Notes: generated from the letters alone by a model not told the origin. 64,000 nt of DNA from Micromonospora fulviviridis (GCF_014648395.1 NZ_BMRA01000001.1:624521-688520), one strand, 5' to 3'. Shown: positions 36,352-46,009, counted from the first letter of the stretch. A program made the numbers and translations.

Positions 36352-38652
36352 TTGAGGAGACGAGTCACAGCGGGCCTGGCCTCGGCCGCGGCCGCGCTGC
36401 TGGCAGCCGGTGTCGTCACGACGCCGGCGTCCGCCGCCCCGGCGGCGGAGCCCACCCCCGGCGTCGAGAAGGCCAAGCACAAGGACAACCTGGCGGATCC
36501 GAAGGCGGATCAGCAGCGGGAGGTCAAGAAGCAGGCGATCGCCGACCTGCTGCAGGGCAAGGCCAAGCTTCAGACGCGCAACGGCTCGAAGGTCATCCAG
36601 GTCAAGGACGACCTGTTCGTCGAGTACCAGCAGGCCCCGAAGACCGACCCGATCTTCACCATGCTGGTCAACTTCGGCGACAAGACCGACCCCCGCACCG
36701 GTGGAGCTGCCGGTCCGGTGGTCAACCAGATCCCCCAGCCGGACCGCAACTGGGACGGCAGCTCCACCGATGACAACAGCACCCTGTGGCGGTCCAACTT
36801 CGACCGGGCCCACTACATGGACATGTTCTACGGTGAGGGCGAGTCGTTCCGGGACTTCTACCTCAAGCAGTCCGGCGGTCGGTACACCGTCAACGGTGAC
36901 GTGAGCGACTGGGTCACCGTTCCCTACAACGAGGCCCGGTACGGCAGCAACGCCATCTCCGAGGCCGACGGCTACTGGAACTTCATCAAGGACAGCGCCA
37001 CGTCCTGGTACGAGTCCCAGGTCAAGGCCGGCAAGACGCCGCAGCAGATCAAGGACTACCTGGCCCAGTTCGACATCTGGGACCGGTACGACTTCGACGG
37101 CGACGGCAACTTCAACGAGCCCGACGGCTACCTCGACCACTTCCAGGCGGTGCACGCCGGTGAGGGCGAGGAGGCCGGTGGCGGCGCCCAGGGCGAGGAC
37201 GCCATCTGGTCGCACCGCTGGGCGGCGTTCACCAACCTCGAGGGCAAGGCCGGCCCGGCCGGCAACCTCGCGGGCGGTGTGCAGATCGGCAACACCGGGA
37301 TGTGGATCCGTGACTACACCACGGAGCCGGAGAACGGCGGCCTCGGCGTCTTCGCCCACGAGTACGGTCACGACCTCGGTCTGCCGGACCTGTACGACAC
37401 CGCGGGTGGCGACAACGGTGTCGGCTTCTGGAGCCTGATGTCCTCCGGTTCGTGGCTCGGCCACGGCACCGACGACATCGGTTCGACCCCGGGGTACATG
37501 GACCCGTGGTCGAAGCTCTTCCTGGGCTGGCTGAACCACACCACGGTCGACTACGGCAAGGGCAGCACCCAGGTGACCCTGGGCCCGGCCGGTGACAGCG
37601 ACGGGCCGAAGGCCCAGGCTGTCGTCGTCAACCTGCCCGCACAGACGCAGACCACGAACTACAACACGCCGTTCGGCGGGTCGTACGAGTGGTGGGGCGG
37701 CAGCGCGGACGACCTGAACGCCACGCTGACCCGCACCCTGGACCTGACCGGCGCGACCACCGCGTCGATCACCTCCAAGCTGCAGTACGACATCGAAGAG
37801 GACTACGACTACCTCTACGCCGAGGTGTCCGCCAACGGCGGCGCCACCTGGACCGACCTGAAGAACAACCTGGTCGACTCGGGTGACAGCGGCATCGACG
37901 GTTCCAGCAACGGCGCGTGGGTCGACTCGACCTACGACCTGTCGGCGTTCGCCGGCCAGACCGTGCTGTTCCGCTACCGCTACGCGACCGACGGTGGCGT
38001 GCACTTCGCCGGTCCGTTCCTGGACAACGTCTCGCTGACCAAGAACGGCTCGGTCGCGTGGACCGACGACGCGGAGACCCTCGCCGCGGAGTGGACCGCC
38101 AAGGGTTGGACCCGGATCACGGGCTCCGTGACCGACACCTACCCGCGCTTCTACATCGCCGAGAACCGGACCTGGTTCGGTTACGACGACACGCTGCGGT
38201 CCGGCCCGTACAACTACGGGTTCGCCAGCCGCCCGAACTGGGTGGAGCACTTCTCCAACCACCAGGGCATGCTGGTCTGGTACGTGAACTACGCGTACGG
38301 CGACAACAACACGTCGCAGCACCCGGGCTACGGCCTGAACCTGCCGGTGGACGTCCGTCCCGACAAGATCAACGTCGGCGGGCAGGGCACCATCACCAAC
38401 CGGCGCAACGGCTACGACGCCACGTTCAGCCTGTACGCCAAGCCGGCGCAGACCTTCCACAAGAACGACGTGGCGGTCACCGTGCCGGCGCTCGAGCCGC
38501 AGCCGATCTTCAGCGACAAGGGCATCGGCAAGTACTGGAACTCGGGCAACCCGTGGAACTCGGTGAAGGTGGCCGGCACCGGCACCACCATCGAGATCCT
38601 CAAGCAGGGCACCACCCCGACCAGCGACATGGTCGTCAAGGTCACCAACTGA
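36352..38652 (+). CDS. secreted M6 (immune inhibitor A-type) metalloprotease, copy 2
   Basis: A 766-residue precursor read from a TTG start, supported by AAAGGAGGAGGA five bases upstream and an immediate signal peptide (MRRRVTAGLASAAAALLAAG, cleavage after ASA). A basic propeptide precedes the catalytic domain, which carries FAHEYGHDLGLPDLYD near residue 340 and a calcium-type DGDGNFNEPDG loop. The C-terminal half holds beta-sandwich modules with NGGATWTDL and DLSAFAGQTVLFRYRYAT. Secreted proteases of this family cut host or matrix proteins; here nutrient scavenging is more likely. It is flanked by its own promoter region and terminator. Confidence 0.9.
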   Translation: MRRRVTAGLASAAAALLAAGVVTTPASAAPAAEPTPGVEKAKHKDNLADPKADQQREVKKQAIADLLQGKAKLQTRNGSKVIQVKDDLFVEYQQAPKTDPIFTMLVNFGDKTDPRTGGAAGPVVNQIPQPDRNWDGSSTDDNSTLWRSNFDRAHYMDMFYGEGESFRDFYLKQSGGRYTVNGDVSDWVTVPYNEARYGSNAISEADGYWNFIKDSATSWYESQVKAGKTPQQIKDYLAQFDIWDRYDFDGDGNFNEPDGYLDHFQAVHAGEGEEAGGGAQGEDAIWSHRWAAFTNLEGKAGPAGNLAGGVQIGNTGMWIRDYTTEPENGGLGVFAHEYGHDLGLPDLYDTAGGDNGVGFWSLMSSGSWLGHGTDDIGSTPGYMDPWSKLFLGWLNHTTVDYGKGSTQVTLGPAGDSDGPKAQAVVVNLPAQTQTTNYNTPFGGSYEWWGGSADDLNATLTRTLDLTGATTASITSKLQYDIEEDYDYLYAEVSANGGATWTDLKNNLVDSGDSGIDGSSNGAWVDSTYDLSAFAGQTVLFRYRYATDGGVHFAGPFLDNVSLTKNGSVAWTDDAETLAAEWTAKGWTRITGSVTDTYPRFYIAENRTWFGYDDTLRSGPYNYGFASRPNWVEHFSNHQGMLVWYVNYAYGDNNTSQHPGYGLNLPVDVRPDKINVGGQGTITNRRNGYDATFSLYAKPAQTFHKNDVAVTVPALEPQPIFSDKGIGKYWNSGNPWNSVKVAGTGTTIEILKQGTTPTSDMVVKVTN

Positions 38653-38671
38653 TCGGGTAGCACCAGACGCG

Positions 38672-38703
38672 AGGGGCCGGTGGCGGCGACGCCACCGGCC
38701 CCT
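38672..38703 (+). terminator. terminator after M6 protease copy 2
   Basis: AGGGGCCGGTGGC (38672-38684) pairs with GCCACCGGCCCCT (38691-38703), loop GGCGAC, then TTTC. Confidence 0.88.
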
Positions 38704-38851
38704 TTCGCGTACCCCGAAACCTTTCGCCCCAGCTCAACCCAGCCGATCGACCGATCCTGATGTGACGGTGAGGAGCGTTCCCATCAAAAAGTTGCTACAA
38801 ATCGACGCGCCTGTCTTCCCACGCGTCACGGGAATGTCTATCTTCACCAGT

Positions 38852-38869
38852 GGTCCCACTAGTGGGACC
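38852..38869. promoter_or_regulatory. perfect 18-bp palindrome upstream of M6 copy 3
   Basis: GGTCCCACTAGTGGGACC, fully self-complementary, lies 53 bases before the start of the third protease gene. A dimeric repressor or activator site is the likely reading; the binding protein is unknown. Confidence 0.55.
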
Positions 38870-38922
38870 TTCCACCGGCCCGTACCCCCGTTGGGCCGGT
38901 TCCCTCACACCGGAGGTACCAC

Positions 38923-41370
38923 GTGCGCAAAGTCGCAGTGGGTCTGCTCGGGCTTTCGCTGACGGCGACGGGACTGGTGGCGGGCACGGCCGCCAGCGCC
39001 GCGCCGACGCCGAAGCTGCCGGCTGCCGCTCCGGCGGCGGCCGAGCCGCAGGCCCCTCACGATCTGCCGGACAAGCTCGAGGACAAGCGGCGGGCACTCC
39101 GCCAGGAGGGCCTCAGCGAGGTCCTGTCCGGCCGGGCCAAGGCCCAGAAGATCAACGGCAGCACCGTCGTCAAGGTCGGCGAGACCGCCGGCGGCGCGGC
39201 GGCGGCGGCCGGCGCCCGGACCGCCAGCAACAAGGCGGGCAAGAAGGACCAGTACGTCGAGCTGGCCCGGGAACGGACCGACAAGATCTTCGTGATCCTC
39301 GCCGAGTTCGGCGACGAGCGCGACCCGGCCTACCCGGACAAGGACATCAACCCGGACATCGCGGGCCCGACCGGGTACGACGGTCCGCGGCACAACGAGA
39401 TCCCGGCGCCCAACCGGGCCGTGGACAACTCCACCGTCTGGCAGCCCGACTACAGCCCGGAGCACTTCCGCCAGCTGTACTTCGGGACCAAGCCGGGCGA
39501 CGAGTCGCTCAAGCAGTACTACGAGGCCCAGTCGTCCGGCCGCTACACGGTCGACGGGCAGGTCACCGACTGGGTGAAGGTCAAGTACAACGCCGCCCGG
39601 TACGGCCGCTCGGACGACCCGATCGCCGACGACTCGGACGACCCGGCCAACGACCCGGCGGTCTGCGCGGACAACGTCTGCCCGAACACCTGGGACCTGA
39701 TCCGCGACGCCGCCAACCAGTGGGTCGCGGACCAGAAGGCCAAGGGCCGCACCGACGCCCAGATCAAGGCCGACATGCAGTCGTTCGACCAGTGGGACCG
39801 GTTCGACTACGACGGCGACGGCAACTTCAACGAGCCGGACGGTTACATCGACCACTTCCAGATCGTCCACTCCGGAGGCGACCAGGCCGACGGTGACCCG
39901 CACCAGGGTGAGGACGCCATCTGGAGCCACCGCTGGGCGGCGTACAACACCTCCCGCGTCGGTCCGCCGAACTTCCCGATCGGCGGCACCCAGATCGGCA
40001 ACACCGGCGTCTGGATCCGCGACTACACGATCCAGCCGGAGAACGGTGGCCGCAGCGTCTTCTACCACGAGTACGGCCACGACCTCGGTCTGCCGGACGA
40101 CTACAACGTCATCAGTGGTGGGGACAACAACAACGAGCACTGGACCCTGATGGCCCAGAGCCGGCTCGGCGGCAAGAACGACCAGGGCATCGGCGAGCGT
40201 GGTGGCGACCTCGGCGCCTGGAACAAGCTCCAGCTCGGCTGGCTCGACTACGAGGTGGTCAAGGCCGGGCAGAAGCGCGACCTGAACCTGGGCCCGCAGG
40301 AGTACAACTCCAAGAAGGCACAGGCCGCGGTCGTGGTGCTGCCGCAGCGGGAGTACACCTTCCAGTACGGCGCTCCGTTCGAGGGCACCAAGCAGTACTT
40401 CTCCGGTAACGACGACGACCTGAACAACACCATGACCAGGACGCTCGACTTCACCGGGAAGACCTCGGCGGCGTTGTCCATGAAGGGCCGCTTCAACATC
40501 GAGACCGGCTACGACTACCTCTTCTTCGAGGCGTCGCTGGACGGCGGCAAGACCTGGGCCGCCCTGCCGGGCACGGTCAACGGCAAGCCGATCCCGCCGG
40601 TGTCCAACACCGACCCGACGCCGGGTCTGACCGGCAGCAGCGCGGGCAAGTGGGTGGACATCAACATCCCGATGGACGTGGCGGCGGGCAAGGTCGTCCA
40701 GTTCCGCTTCCACTACACCACCGACGGTGGGGTCTCCTCGGGCGGCTTCTTCGGTGACGCCATCACCGTGACCGCCGACGGCCAGACCCTGCTCAGCGAC
40801 GGCGCCGAGACCGGTGCCGGGGACTGGGCGCTCGACGGCTGGAGCATCACCGGGGAGAGCTACACCCGGCTCTTCGACAACTACTACATCGCCGGCAACC
40901 GGTCGTACGTCTCGTACGACAAGTACCTGAAGACCGGCCCGTACTACTTCGGCTACGCGAACACCCGCCCGGACTACGTGGACCACTACGCGTACCAGAC
41001 GGGTCTGCTGATCTCGTACTGGAACCTCCGGTACGCGGACAACGACACGTTCGCCCACCCGGGCGAGGGTCGTAACCTGATCATCGACGCGCACCCGCGG
41101 CCGATCTACAACCTGACCGGCGCCCCGTGGCGGGCCCGCGTCCAGGTCTACGACGCGCCGTTCAGCCTGAAGAAGGCGGACTCGTTCACGCTGCACATCA
41201 ACAGCCAGCCGCAGTACATCCGTGGCCAGGCCGCGCAGCCGCTGTTCGACGACACCAAGCAGTACTGGTACCCGGAGCTGCCGAACCACGGCGTCAAGCT
41301 CCCGGCCACCGGTGTCAAGATCAAGGTTCTCCAGCAGGACGGCACCTCGATGAAGGTCCGCTTCTCCTGA
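38923..41370 (+). CDS. secreted M6 (immune inhibitor A-type) metalloprotease, copy 3
   Basis: An 815-residue precursor. The start is GTG, supported by GGAGGT five bases upstream and a signal peptide cut near AASAA. A basic propeptide follows. The catalytic motif is FYHEYGHDLGLPDDYN near residue 385; the zinc ligands and Glu are kept, but the residues around them differ from copies 1 and 2. A calcium-type DGDGNFNEPDG loop is present. Beta-sandwich repeats and a C-terminal segment (FSLKKADSFTLHI) end the protein. It looks closer to copy 2 than to copy 1. Confidence 0.9.
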   Translation: MRKVAVGLLGLSLTATGLVAGTAASAAPTPKLPAAAPAAAEPQAPHDLPDKLEDKRRALRQEGLSEVLSGRAKAQKINGSTVVKVGETAGGAAAAAGARTASNKAGKKDQYVELARERTDKIFVILAEFGDERDPAYPDKDINPDIAGPTGYDGPRHNEIPAPNRAVDNSTVWQPDYSPEHFRQLYFGTKPGDESLKQYYEAQSSGRYTVDGQVTDWVKVKYNAARYGRSDDPIADDSDDPANDPAVCADNVCPNTWDLIRDAANQWVADQKAKGRTDAQIKADMQSFDQWDRFDYDGDGNFNEPDGYIDHFQIVHSGGDQADGDPHQGEDAIWSHRWAAYNTSRVGPPNFPIGGTQIGNTGVWIRDYTIQPENGGRSVFYHEYGHDLGLPDDYNVISGGDNNNEHWTLMAQSRLGGKNDQGIGERGGDLGAWNKLQLGWLDYEVVKAGQKRDLNLGPQEYNSKKAQAAVVVLPQREYTFQYGAPFEGTKQYFSGNDDDLNNTMTRTLDFTGKTSAALSMKGRFNIETGYDYLFFEASLDGGKTWAALPGTVNGKPIPPVSNTDPTPGLTGSSAGKWVDINIPMDVAAGKVVQFRFHYTTDGGVSSGGFFGDAITVTADGQTLLSDGAETGAGDWALDGWSITGESYTRLFDNYYIAGNRSYVSYDKYLKTGPYYFGYANTRPDYVDHYAYQTGLLISYWNLRYADNDTFAHPGEGRNLIIDAHPRPIYNLTGAPWRARVQVYDAPFSLKKADSFTLHINSQPQYIRGQAAQPLFDDTKQYWYPELPNHGVKLPATGVKIKVLQQDGTSMKVRFS

Positions 41371-41393
41371 GCCGCTGATCACCGCTACACCAC

Positions 41394-41428
41394 GCGATGC
41401 CCGGGCAGGTCACCTGCCCGGGCATCGC
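41394..41428 (+). terminator. terminator after M6 protease copy 3
   Basis: A 17-base perfect stem (41394-41410 with 41412-41428) followed by CCTTT. The real loop must open the inner pairs. Confidence 0.88.
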
Positions 41429-41539
41429 CCTTTCCGGCGGCCGGACCCGCCGCGGTCCGTCCGGCACCGTCCCGGAGAATCCCCTGATCCTCGCCACCTG
41501 CGGGGCCGCCCGCGCCGCGCCCGCCCTAGGCTGTGCCCC

Positions 41540-42472
41540 ATGACCGACCAGCGCGGCGGACCCGTCGACGAGTCCTGTGTCCTCCCCGAAGGGCCGTGGA
41601 CACACCGGTTCGTCGGCGCCAACGGCAGCCGGTTCCACGTCGTCGAGGCCGGCACCGGCCCCATGGTGCTCTTCCTGCACGGCTTCCCCGAATACTGGTA
41701 CGCCTGGCACGAGATGCTGCCGGCGGTCGCCGACGCCGGCTTCCGCGCGGTCGCGGTCGACCTGCGCGGCTACGGCGCGAGCGACAAGCCACCCCGGGGG
41801 TACGACGGCTACACCCTCGCCGCCGACGTGGCCGGGCTGATCCGGGCCCTCGGCGAGCGGTCGGCCACCCTGGTGGGCAGCGGCGCCGGCGGCCTCATCG
41901 CCTGGACCGCCGCCTCGTTCCACCCCACCCTGGTGCGGCGGCTCGTGGTGCTCGGCGCACCGCACCCGCTCCGGCTCCGGGCCGCCATCTTCGCCGACCC
42001 GCGCGGCCAGTTCACCGCGTCCACGCCCACGCTGAAGTTCCAGCTCCCCCGCTACGAGCACGTGCTGACCCGCGACGACGCCGCCGAGGTGGAGGCCATG
42101 CTGCGCCGGTGGGGCGGGCCACGCTGGGTGAACGGCCCCGACTTCGACGCGTACGCCCGCTGCTGCCGGGTGGCCATGCAGATCCCACAGGCCGCGTTCT
42201 GCGCGATGGAGGGCTACCGCTGGGCGTTCCGGTCGGTGCTGCGGCTGCACGGCTACCGGTTCGTCCGGCTGATGCAGAAGCCGCTCGTCACGCCGACCCT
42301 CCAGCTGCACGGCGCGCTCGACCGGGCCTCACTGCCGCGCACCGCCCAGGGCTCCGGCCGCTACGTCACCGCCCCCTACGAGTGGCGGCTGCTCGACGGG
42401 GTGGGCCACTTCCCGCACGTGGAGGCGCGGGACCTGGTGCTCGGCGAGATCCTGCGCTGGACGAAGTCCTGA
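41540..42472 (+). CDS. epoxide-hydrolase-like alpha/beta hydrolase lacking its nucleophile
   Basis: A 310-residue protein with the epoxide hydrolase fold: oxyanion motif HGFPEYWYAW (residues 47-56), VDLRGYGASDKP, and a C-terminal acid (HGALDRASLP) and His (DGVGHFPHVE). The nucleophile elbow normally reads GHDWGG. Here it is GSGAGG (113-118), putting Gly at the catalytic Asp position. It is probably inactive as a hydrolase, or uses other chemistry. From memory, mycobacterial EphE lies similarly downstream of acs, so position is conserved. It ends one base from the convergent gene, with no terminator between. Confidence 0.82.
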   Translation: MTDQRGGPVDESCVLPEGPWTHRFVGANGSRFHVVEAGTGPMVLFLHGFPEYWYAWHEMLPAVADAGFRAVAVDLRGYGASDKPPRGYDGYTLAADVAGLIRALGERSATLVGSGAGGLIAWTAASFHPTLVRRLVVLGAPHPLRLRAAIFADPRGQFTASTPTLKFQLPRYEHVLTRDDAAEVEAMLRRWGGPRWVNGPDFDAYARCCRVAMQIPQAAFCAMEGYRWAFRSVLRLHGYRFVRLMQKPLVTPTLQLHGALDRASLPRTAQGSGRYVTAPYEWRLLDGVGHFPHVEARDLVLGEILRWTKS

Positions 42473-42473
42473 C

Positions 42474-42839
42474 CTACACCCGCTGCTCGCGCAGGTCGGT
42501 CACCTCGTTCGCGGGCACCCAGCCCTGGTAGACGCCGAAGTCGAACGCCTCCAGCCCCATCTTCTGCGCCACCGGCCAGCGGCCGCCGGTGTACTCCACC
42601 CGCAGCCAGCCGTCGTGCTCGGCCAGCACGATGAACGGCTGGCCCTGCCAGGTGCAGGTGGTCCGCACGTACGCCAGGTCCTCGACCTCGGCGACCGGCA
42701 CCACCCGGACGTGCCGGCCGGGGCGTACCTCGGTGAAGCCCTCGCCCGGCTCCGGCTGGTACAGCCGGACGTCGCCGCCGTCCGGGCTGGCCTGGTACTC
42801 CCGGCCCCGCCAGCGGGCCACGTAGCCGTCGCGGGTCAC
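42474..42839 (-). CDS. small partner of SseB-domain protein, hypothetical
   Basis: A 121-residue, beta-rich, acidic protein. GTG at 42839 overlaps the upstream stop (GTGA), so it is coupled to the giant SseB gene. Aromatic and charged strands alternate (DGYVARWRGREYQAS, VRTTCTWQGQPFIVLAEHDG, DFGVYQGWVPANEV). No signal or membrane segment. I do not recognise a family; its layout suggests an SH3-like or small binding domain. By position it may bind the SseB protein or the T7SS machinery. Confidence 0.7.
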   Translation of the reverse strand: MTRDGYVARWRGREYQASPDGGDVRLYQPEPGEGFTEVRPGRHVRVVPVAEVEDLAYVRTTCTWQGQPFIVLAEHDGWLRVEYTGGRWPVAQKMGLEAFDFGVYQGWVPANEVTDLREQRV

Positions 42840-45800
42840 GCGTCGTCCGCCTTGACCCAGAGCAGCGCGTCGGTGTCGAGCACGGCGACCACCCGCTCGC
42901 TGCGGTCCGCGCCGATCCGCCACAGCTCGGCGCCGTGCGGCAGCCGGGCGCTGTCCACCTTGAACTCGGCGACCACGTCGCTGCTCTCCCCCGGGGCGAA
43001 GCCGTTGCCGCGGAACGGGGGCCGCTCGATCACCCAGCCCTCCATCGCCCGCATGGCGGCCTCGTTCTGCCCGCCGTACGGGATCCGGTAGAGGCTCGGC
43101 CGGTAGGCCGGCCAGCGCAGCACGTAGATCTCCTCGGCGTCGCGGGAGAACGGCGAGCCGGGGTGGCCGAGACCGAGCGCGTCGTACAGCTCGGCCGGGG
43201 TGCCGAGGTGGGCCAGCTCGCCGGCCCGGTGCACGAAGCCGGAGACCCGGTCGTAGCCGCGCTCCAGGTAGTAGGCGAGCTGGCTCGGGGCGATCGCCTT
43301 CTGCATGGTCACGGGGCGGGTCGGGTCCACCGCCGGCGGGGCGGGCCGGGGCTCGGCCGCCGGGGCCGGCGCCGTGGCGGGCGGCTCCGGCTCGGTCTCC
43401 GGGTCGTCGCCCAGCCCCACCTCGGCGGCCCAGTTGGCCAGCGCGAGGACCTGCTCCCCCGGGTACGTCGCCCCGACCGGGGTGCCCGGGTTCACGGCGA
43501 ACGACCAGCTCACGTCCGGCCAGCGGCGGATGAGCTGGACGAACTTGACCCGTACCGTCTCGGTCGGGGCGCCCGTCCGGTCCGCGAGCCGCTCGGGCGA
43601 GGTGTAGACCACCACGTACGTCCCGCCGTCGATCTGCTCGGTGCACCAGACGAAGCCGGGGTCGCCCGGCCGGCTGCCCGCCACCGAGTCGGCGGCGACC
43701 GGCAGCAGCACCCGGGCCAGCAGCAGGGTGGTGAGGAAGCTGTCGGTGCTGCCGCTGCCGGCCGCGCCGAGCAACTCCTCCTCCACCTCGTTCGCCGGCA
43801 CGAAGTCGGCCTCCCTGGCACCGTCCACCGGGGACGGAGCGGCGGCGGAGCCGCCGGTCGTCGGCTTCTCCGGCGACACGGGCCCGGCCGCAGCGGCCGG
43901 CGCGAACACCGAGGTGGTCGGCTCGTCCGCAGCAGCCGCCGGTGCGAACACCGACGTTGTCGGCTCCTCCGCAGCGGACGCCGGCCCGAACATCGACGTG
44001 GCCGGCTCCTCCGCAGCGGCGGCCGGCTCGAAGAGCGGCACGTCCGGCGGCGCGGGCGACTCGAACAGAGGGGTTGTCCCGCCCGCCGGGGTGGTCCGGT
44101 CGTACAGCGGCGCGGTGGGCTCGACCGACGCGAACAGCGACGTGGTCGGCTCGGGCGCCGGGGACATCGGCGCGAACAGTGACGTCGTCTCGTCCGCCGC
44201 CACGCCTGCGTCGGACGCGGACACCGCCGGGTCGACGGGCGGCTCCGCCAGCGGCGCGGCCGCCGGGTCGACGGGCGGCTCCGCCAGCGGCGCGGTCGGC
44301 TCGTCCCCGGAGCCGGCAGGGGTGAACAGCGACGGACCCGGCCCGTCCGGCGCCGACGGGCCGAACAGCGGAACGGTCGGCTCGGCCGGCGTGTCGACGG
44401 GCGTCGCCCCGGAGGGAGCGGGCTGCGCTGCCCGGAAGTCGACGGACCCGACCGCATCGGGATCGGGGGCCGGCGACGTGGGTGGGTCGACCCTCAGCGG
44501 CAGAGTGGGGTCGGTGGGACCGGCCCAGGGCACCGCCGCACCGCCGTCGCTCGGGGACGGGGCCGGCCCCGTGGCCGACGCCATCGCGGAGGCGGCGGCG
44601 GGCACCGGGGGCACCGCGTAGGGCGCGGGCGGCGGGCCGGCGGCCGGGCGCGGCGCGGGCTCCGCCGGCTCGGTCAGCTCGCGGGACTCGATGACGGTGC
44701 CCTCGATGACGATCGGGGTGAAGCCCCGACGCGGCGCGGGCGGGCCGGACACCGGCTCGGCGATCGACGGCGGAAGCTCCTCGGCCTCGGCGAGGTCGAC
44801 CGGCCCGGGGATCGGCTGGGTCGCCTCGTCCGGTCCCGGGTCGTCGCCGGTGCCGGGGCGCCGCCGGGGCAGCGCCTGCGTGGTCTCCGCGGCCGGGGCG
44901 GCGGGCCGGAACGGCCGGGCCGGTTCCGCCGGCCGGCTCGCTGGGGACGGTTCGGCGGAATCCACCCGGAACGCCTGCGTCGGGTCCTCCGGCACCGGCT
45001 CGTTGAGCGGCCGCCGGCGCGGGAACGGCTGGGCGCCACCGGCGAACCGGGAGGGCGGCGCCGCCCGGTCCGCGCTGCGACGCGGCGCGTCCAGCGGCGA
45101 GGGCCGCCGGGGCGAACGGCCGGAGGTGGGCTCGAAGAAGGACCGGGCGGGTGGCGGCGCGGGTTCGGCCGACCGGCCGTTGGCCGGGCCGGAGCGGCCG
45201 GCGTCGGCGAACGGATCCGACTCGTCGGGACGTCGGCGCAGGTCGGTGAGCCAGCCGGCGAGATTGTCCGGCCCCGGATCGGTGCCGGCCGGATCGGCGG
45301 GCCGCGCGTCGTCGAAGGCACGGCGGCCGAGCGGGCGGGCCGGACGGCCGGTCGCCGGGTCGGGGCGGCGGGACGGCGGTGGGGCGGGCGGGTCGGGGAC
45401 GGCGGCCCGGGTGCTCGGGGCGGGAACGGTCGGGATCGGGACGGTCGACGCCTCGCCGCCCGGTTCGGGTCCACTCCGGGCCGGCGGGACCCGTCCTCCG
45501 GCCGCCGGGGACACGGGCGGCGGCGGGACGTCGTGGCCGGGTGCGGACGGGCCACTCCGGGCGGCCCGGGCGGCGCTCTCCACCCGCTCCAGGCGGGCCC
45601 GGGCGCCCATGGTCCGGCCCGGCAGCCGGACGTCGCCGCGGGCGAGCTGCGCGACGAACCAGGCCGGCAGGTAGCCCTCGATCGGCAGCCCCGGATTGAC
45701 CGCCAGCCACCACTCGTGATTGGGCCAGTCCGCGGCCAGGTCGGCGTACGGGACGCGGCGGGTGGCTCCGGCGTTCTCCCCCAGGCAGGCGCGCAGCGCC

Positions 45801-46009
45801 GTGGCGGAGGTGAAGGCCAGCACGTGCGTCCGACCCCCGGTGGTCCAGGTGCCCCAGCCCGTCGGGCCCCGCCCGGCGGCCGTCTCCGCGGCGACCGGCA
45901 GCAGCAGATCGACGCGGGTCAGGATGCGGAAGTAGAGCTGTTGGTCCTGTGCGCGCAGCGCATCCCGCATCGCCACCTCGGCCTCGGTGGCCGGTTCCCA
46001 TCCGGTCAC
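42836..46009 (-). CDS. giant protein with two SseB-like domains joined by a long disordered linker
   Basis: A 1057-residue cytoplasmic protein. An N-terminal SseB-like domain (about residues 15-145: LYFRILTRVDLLLPVAAE, then WWLAVNPGLPIEGYLPAWFV) and a second copy (about 740-865: ARVLLPVAADS, then WSFAVNPGTPVGATYPGEQV) share the same VNPG signature. Between them lie about 580 residues of Pro/Ala/Thr-rich sequence with repeats such as EPTTSVFAP and TTSLFAP. The C-terminal 160 residues form a further globular part (AYYLERGYDRVSGFVHRAG). SseB-type domains occur in T7SS loci of Actinobacteria. GTG at 46009 fits the GGAGAG site better than GTG 46015. Confidence 0.82.
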   Translation of the reverse strand: MTGWEPATEAEVAMRDALRAQDQQLYFRILTRVDLLLPVAAETAAGRGPTGWGTWTTGGRTHVLAFTSATALRACLGENAGATRRVPYADLAADWPNHEWWLAVNPGLPIEGYLPAWFVAQLARGDVRLPGRTMGARARLERVESAARAARSGPSAPGHDVPPPPVSPAAGGRVPPARSGPEPGGEASTVPIPTVPAPSTRAAVPDPPAPPPSRRPDPATGRPARPLGRRAFDDARPADPAGTDPGPDNLAGWLTDLRRRPDESDPFADAGRSGPANGRSAEPAPPPARSFFEPTSGRSPRRPSPLDAPRRSADRAAPPSRFAGGAQPFPRRRPLNEPVPEDPTQAFRVDSAEPSPASRPAEPARPFRPAAPAAETTQALPRRRPGTGDDPGPDEATQPIPGPVDLAEAEELPPSIAEPVSGPPAPRRGFTPIVIEGTVIESRELTEPAEPAPRPAAGPPPAPYAVPPVPAAASAMASATGPAPSPSDGGAAVPWAGPTDPTLPLRVDPPTSPAPDPDAVGSVDFRAAQPAPSGATPVDTPAEPTVPLFGPSAPDGPGPSLFTPAGSGDEPTAPLAEPPVDPAAAPLAEPPVDPAVSASDAGVAADETTSLFAPMSPAPEPTTSLFASVEPTAPLYDRTTPAGGTTPLFESPAPPDVPLFEPAAAAEEPATSMFGPASAAEEPTTSVFAPAAAADEPTTSVFAPAAAAGPVSPEKPTTGGSAAAPSPVDGAREADFVPANEVEEELLGAAGSGSTDSFLTTLLLARVLLPVAADSVAGSRPGDPGFVWCTEQIDGGTYVVVYTSPERLADRTGAPTETVRVKFVQLIRRWPDVSWSFAVNPGTPVGATYPGEQVLALANWAAEVGLGDDPETEPEPPATAPAPAAEPRPAPPAVDPTRPVTMQKAIAPSQLAYYLERGYDRVSGFVHRAGELAHLGTPAELYDALGLGHPGSPFSRDAEEIYVLRWPAYRPSLYRIPYGGQNEAAMRAMEGWVIERPPFRGNGFAPGESSDVVAEFKVDSARLPHGAELWRIGADRSERVVAVLDTDALLWVKADDA

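Noticed and set aside
36271..38460. 729-codon minus-strand ORF over M6 copy 2
   Set aside because: Antisense shadow; no motif and no start signal.
38905..41382. 825-codon minus-strand ORF over M6 copy 3
   Set aside because: Antisense shadow of a gene with clear catalytic motif.
42840..46001. Extension of the 121-residue gene into a 1175-residue ORF
   Set aside because: The upstream part is Arg/Pro/Gly-rich frame-shifted sequence of the SseB gene; the GTGA overlap sets the true start at 42839.
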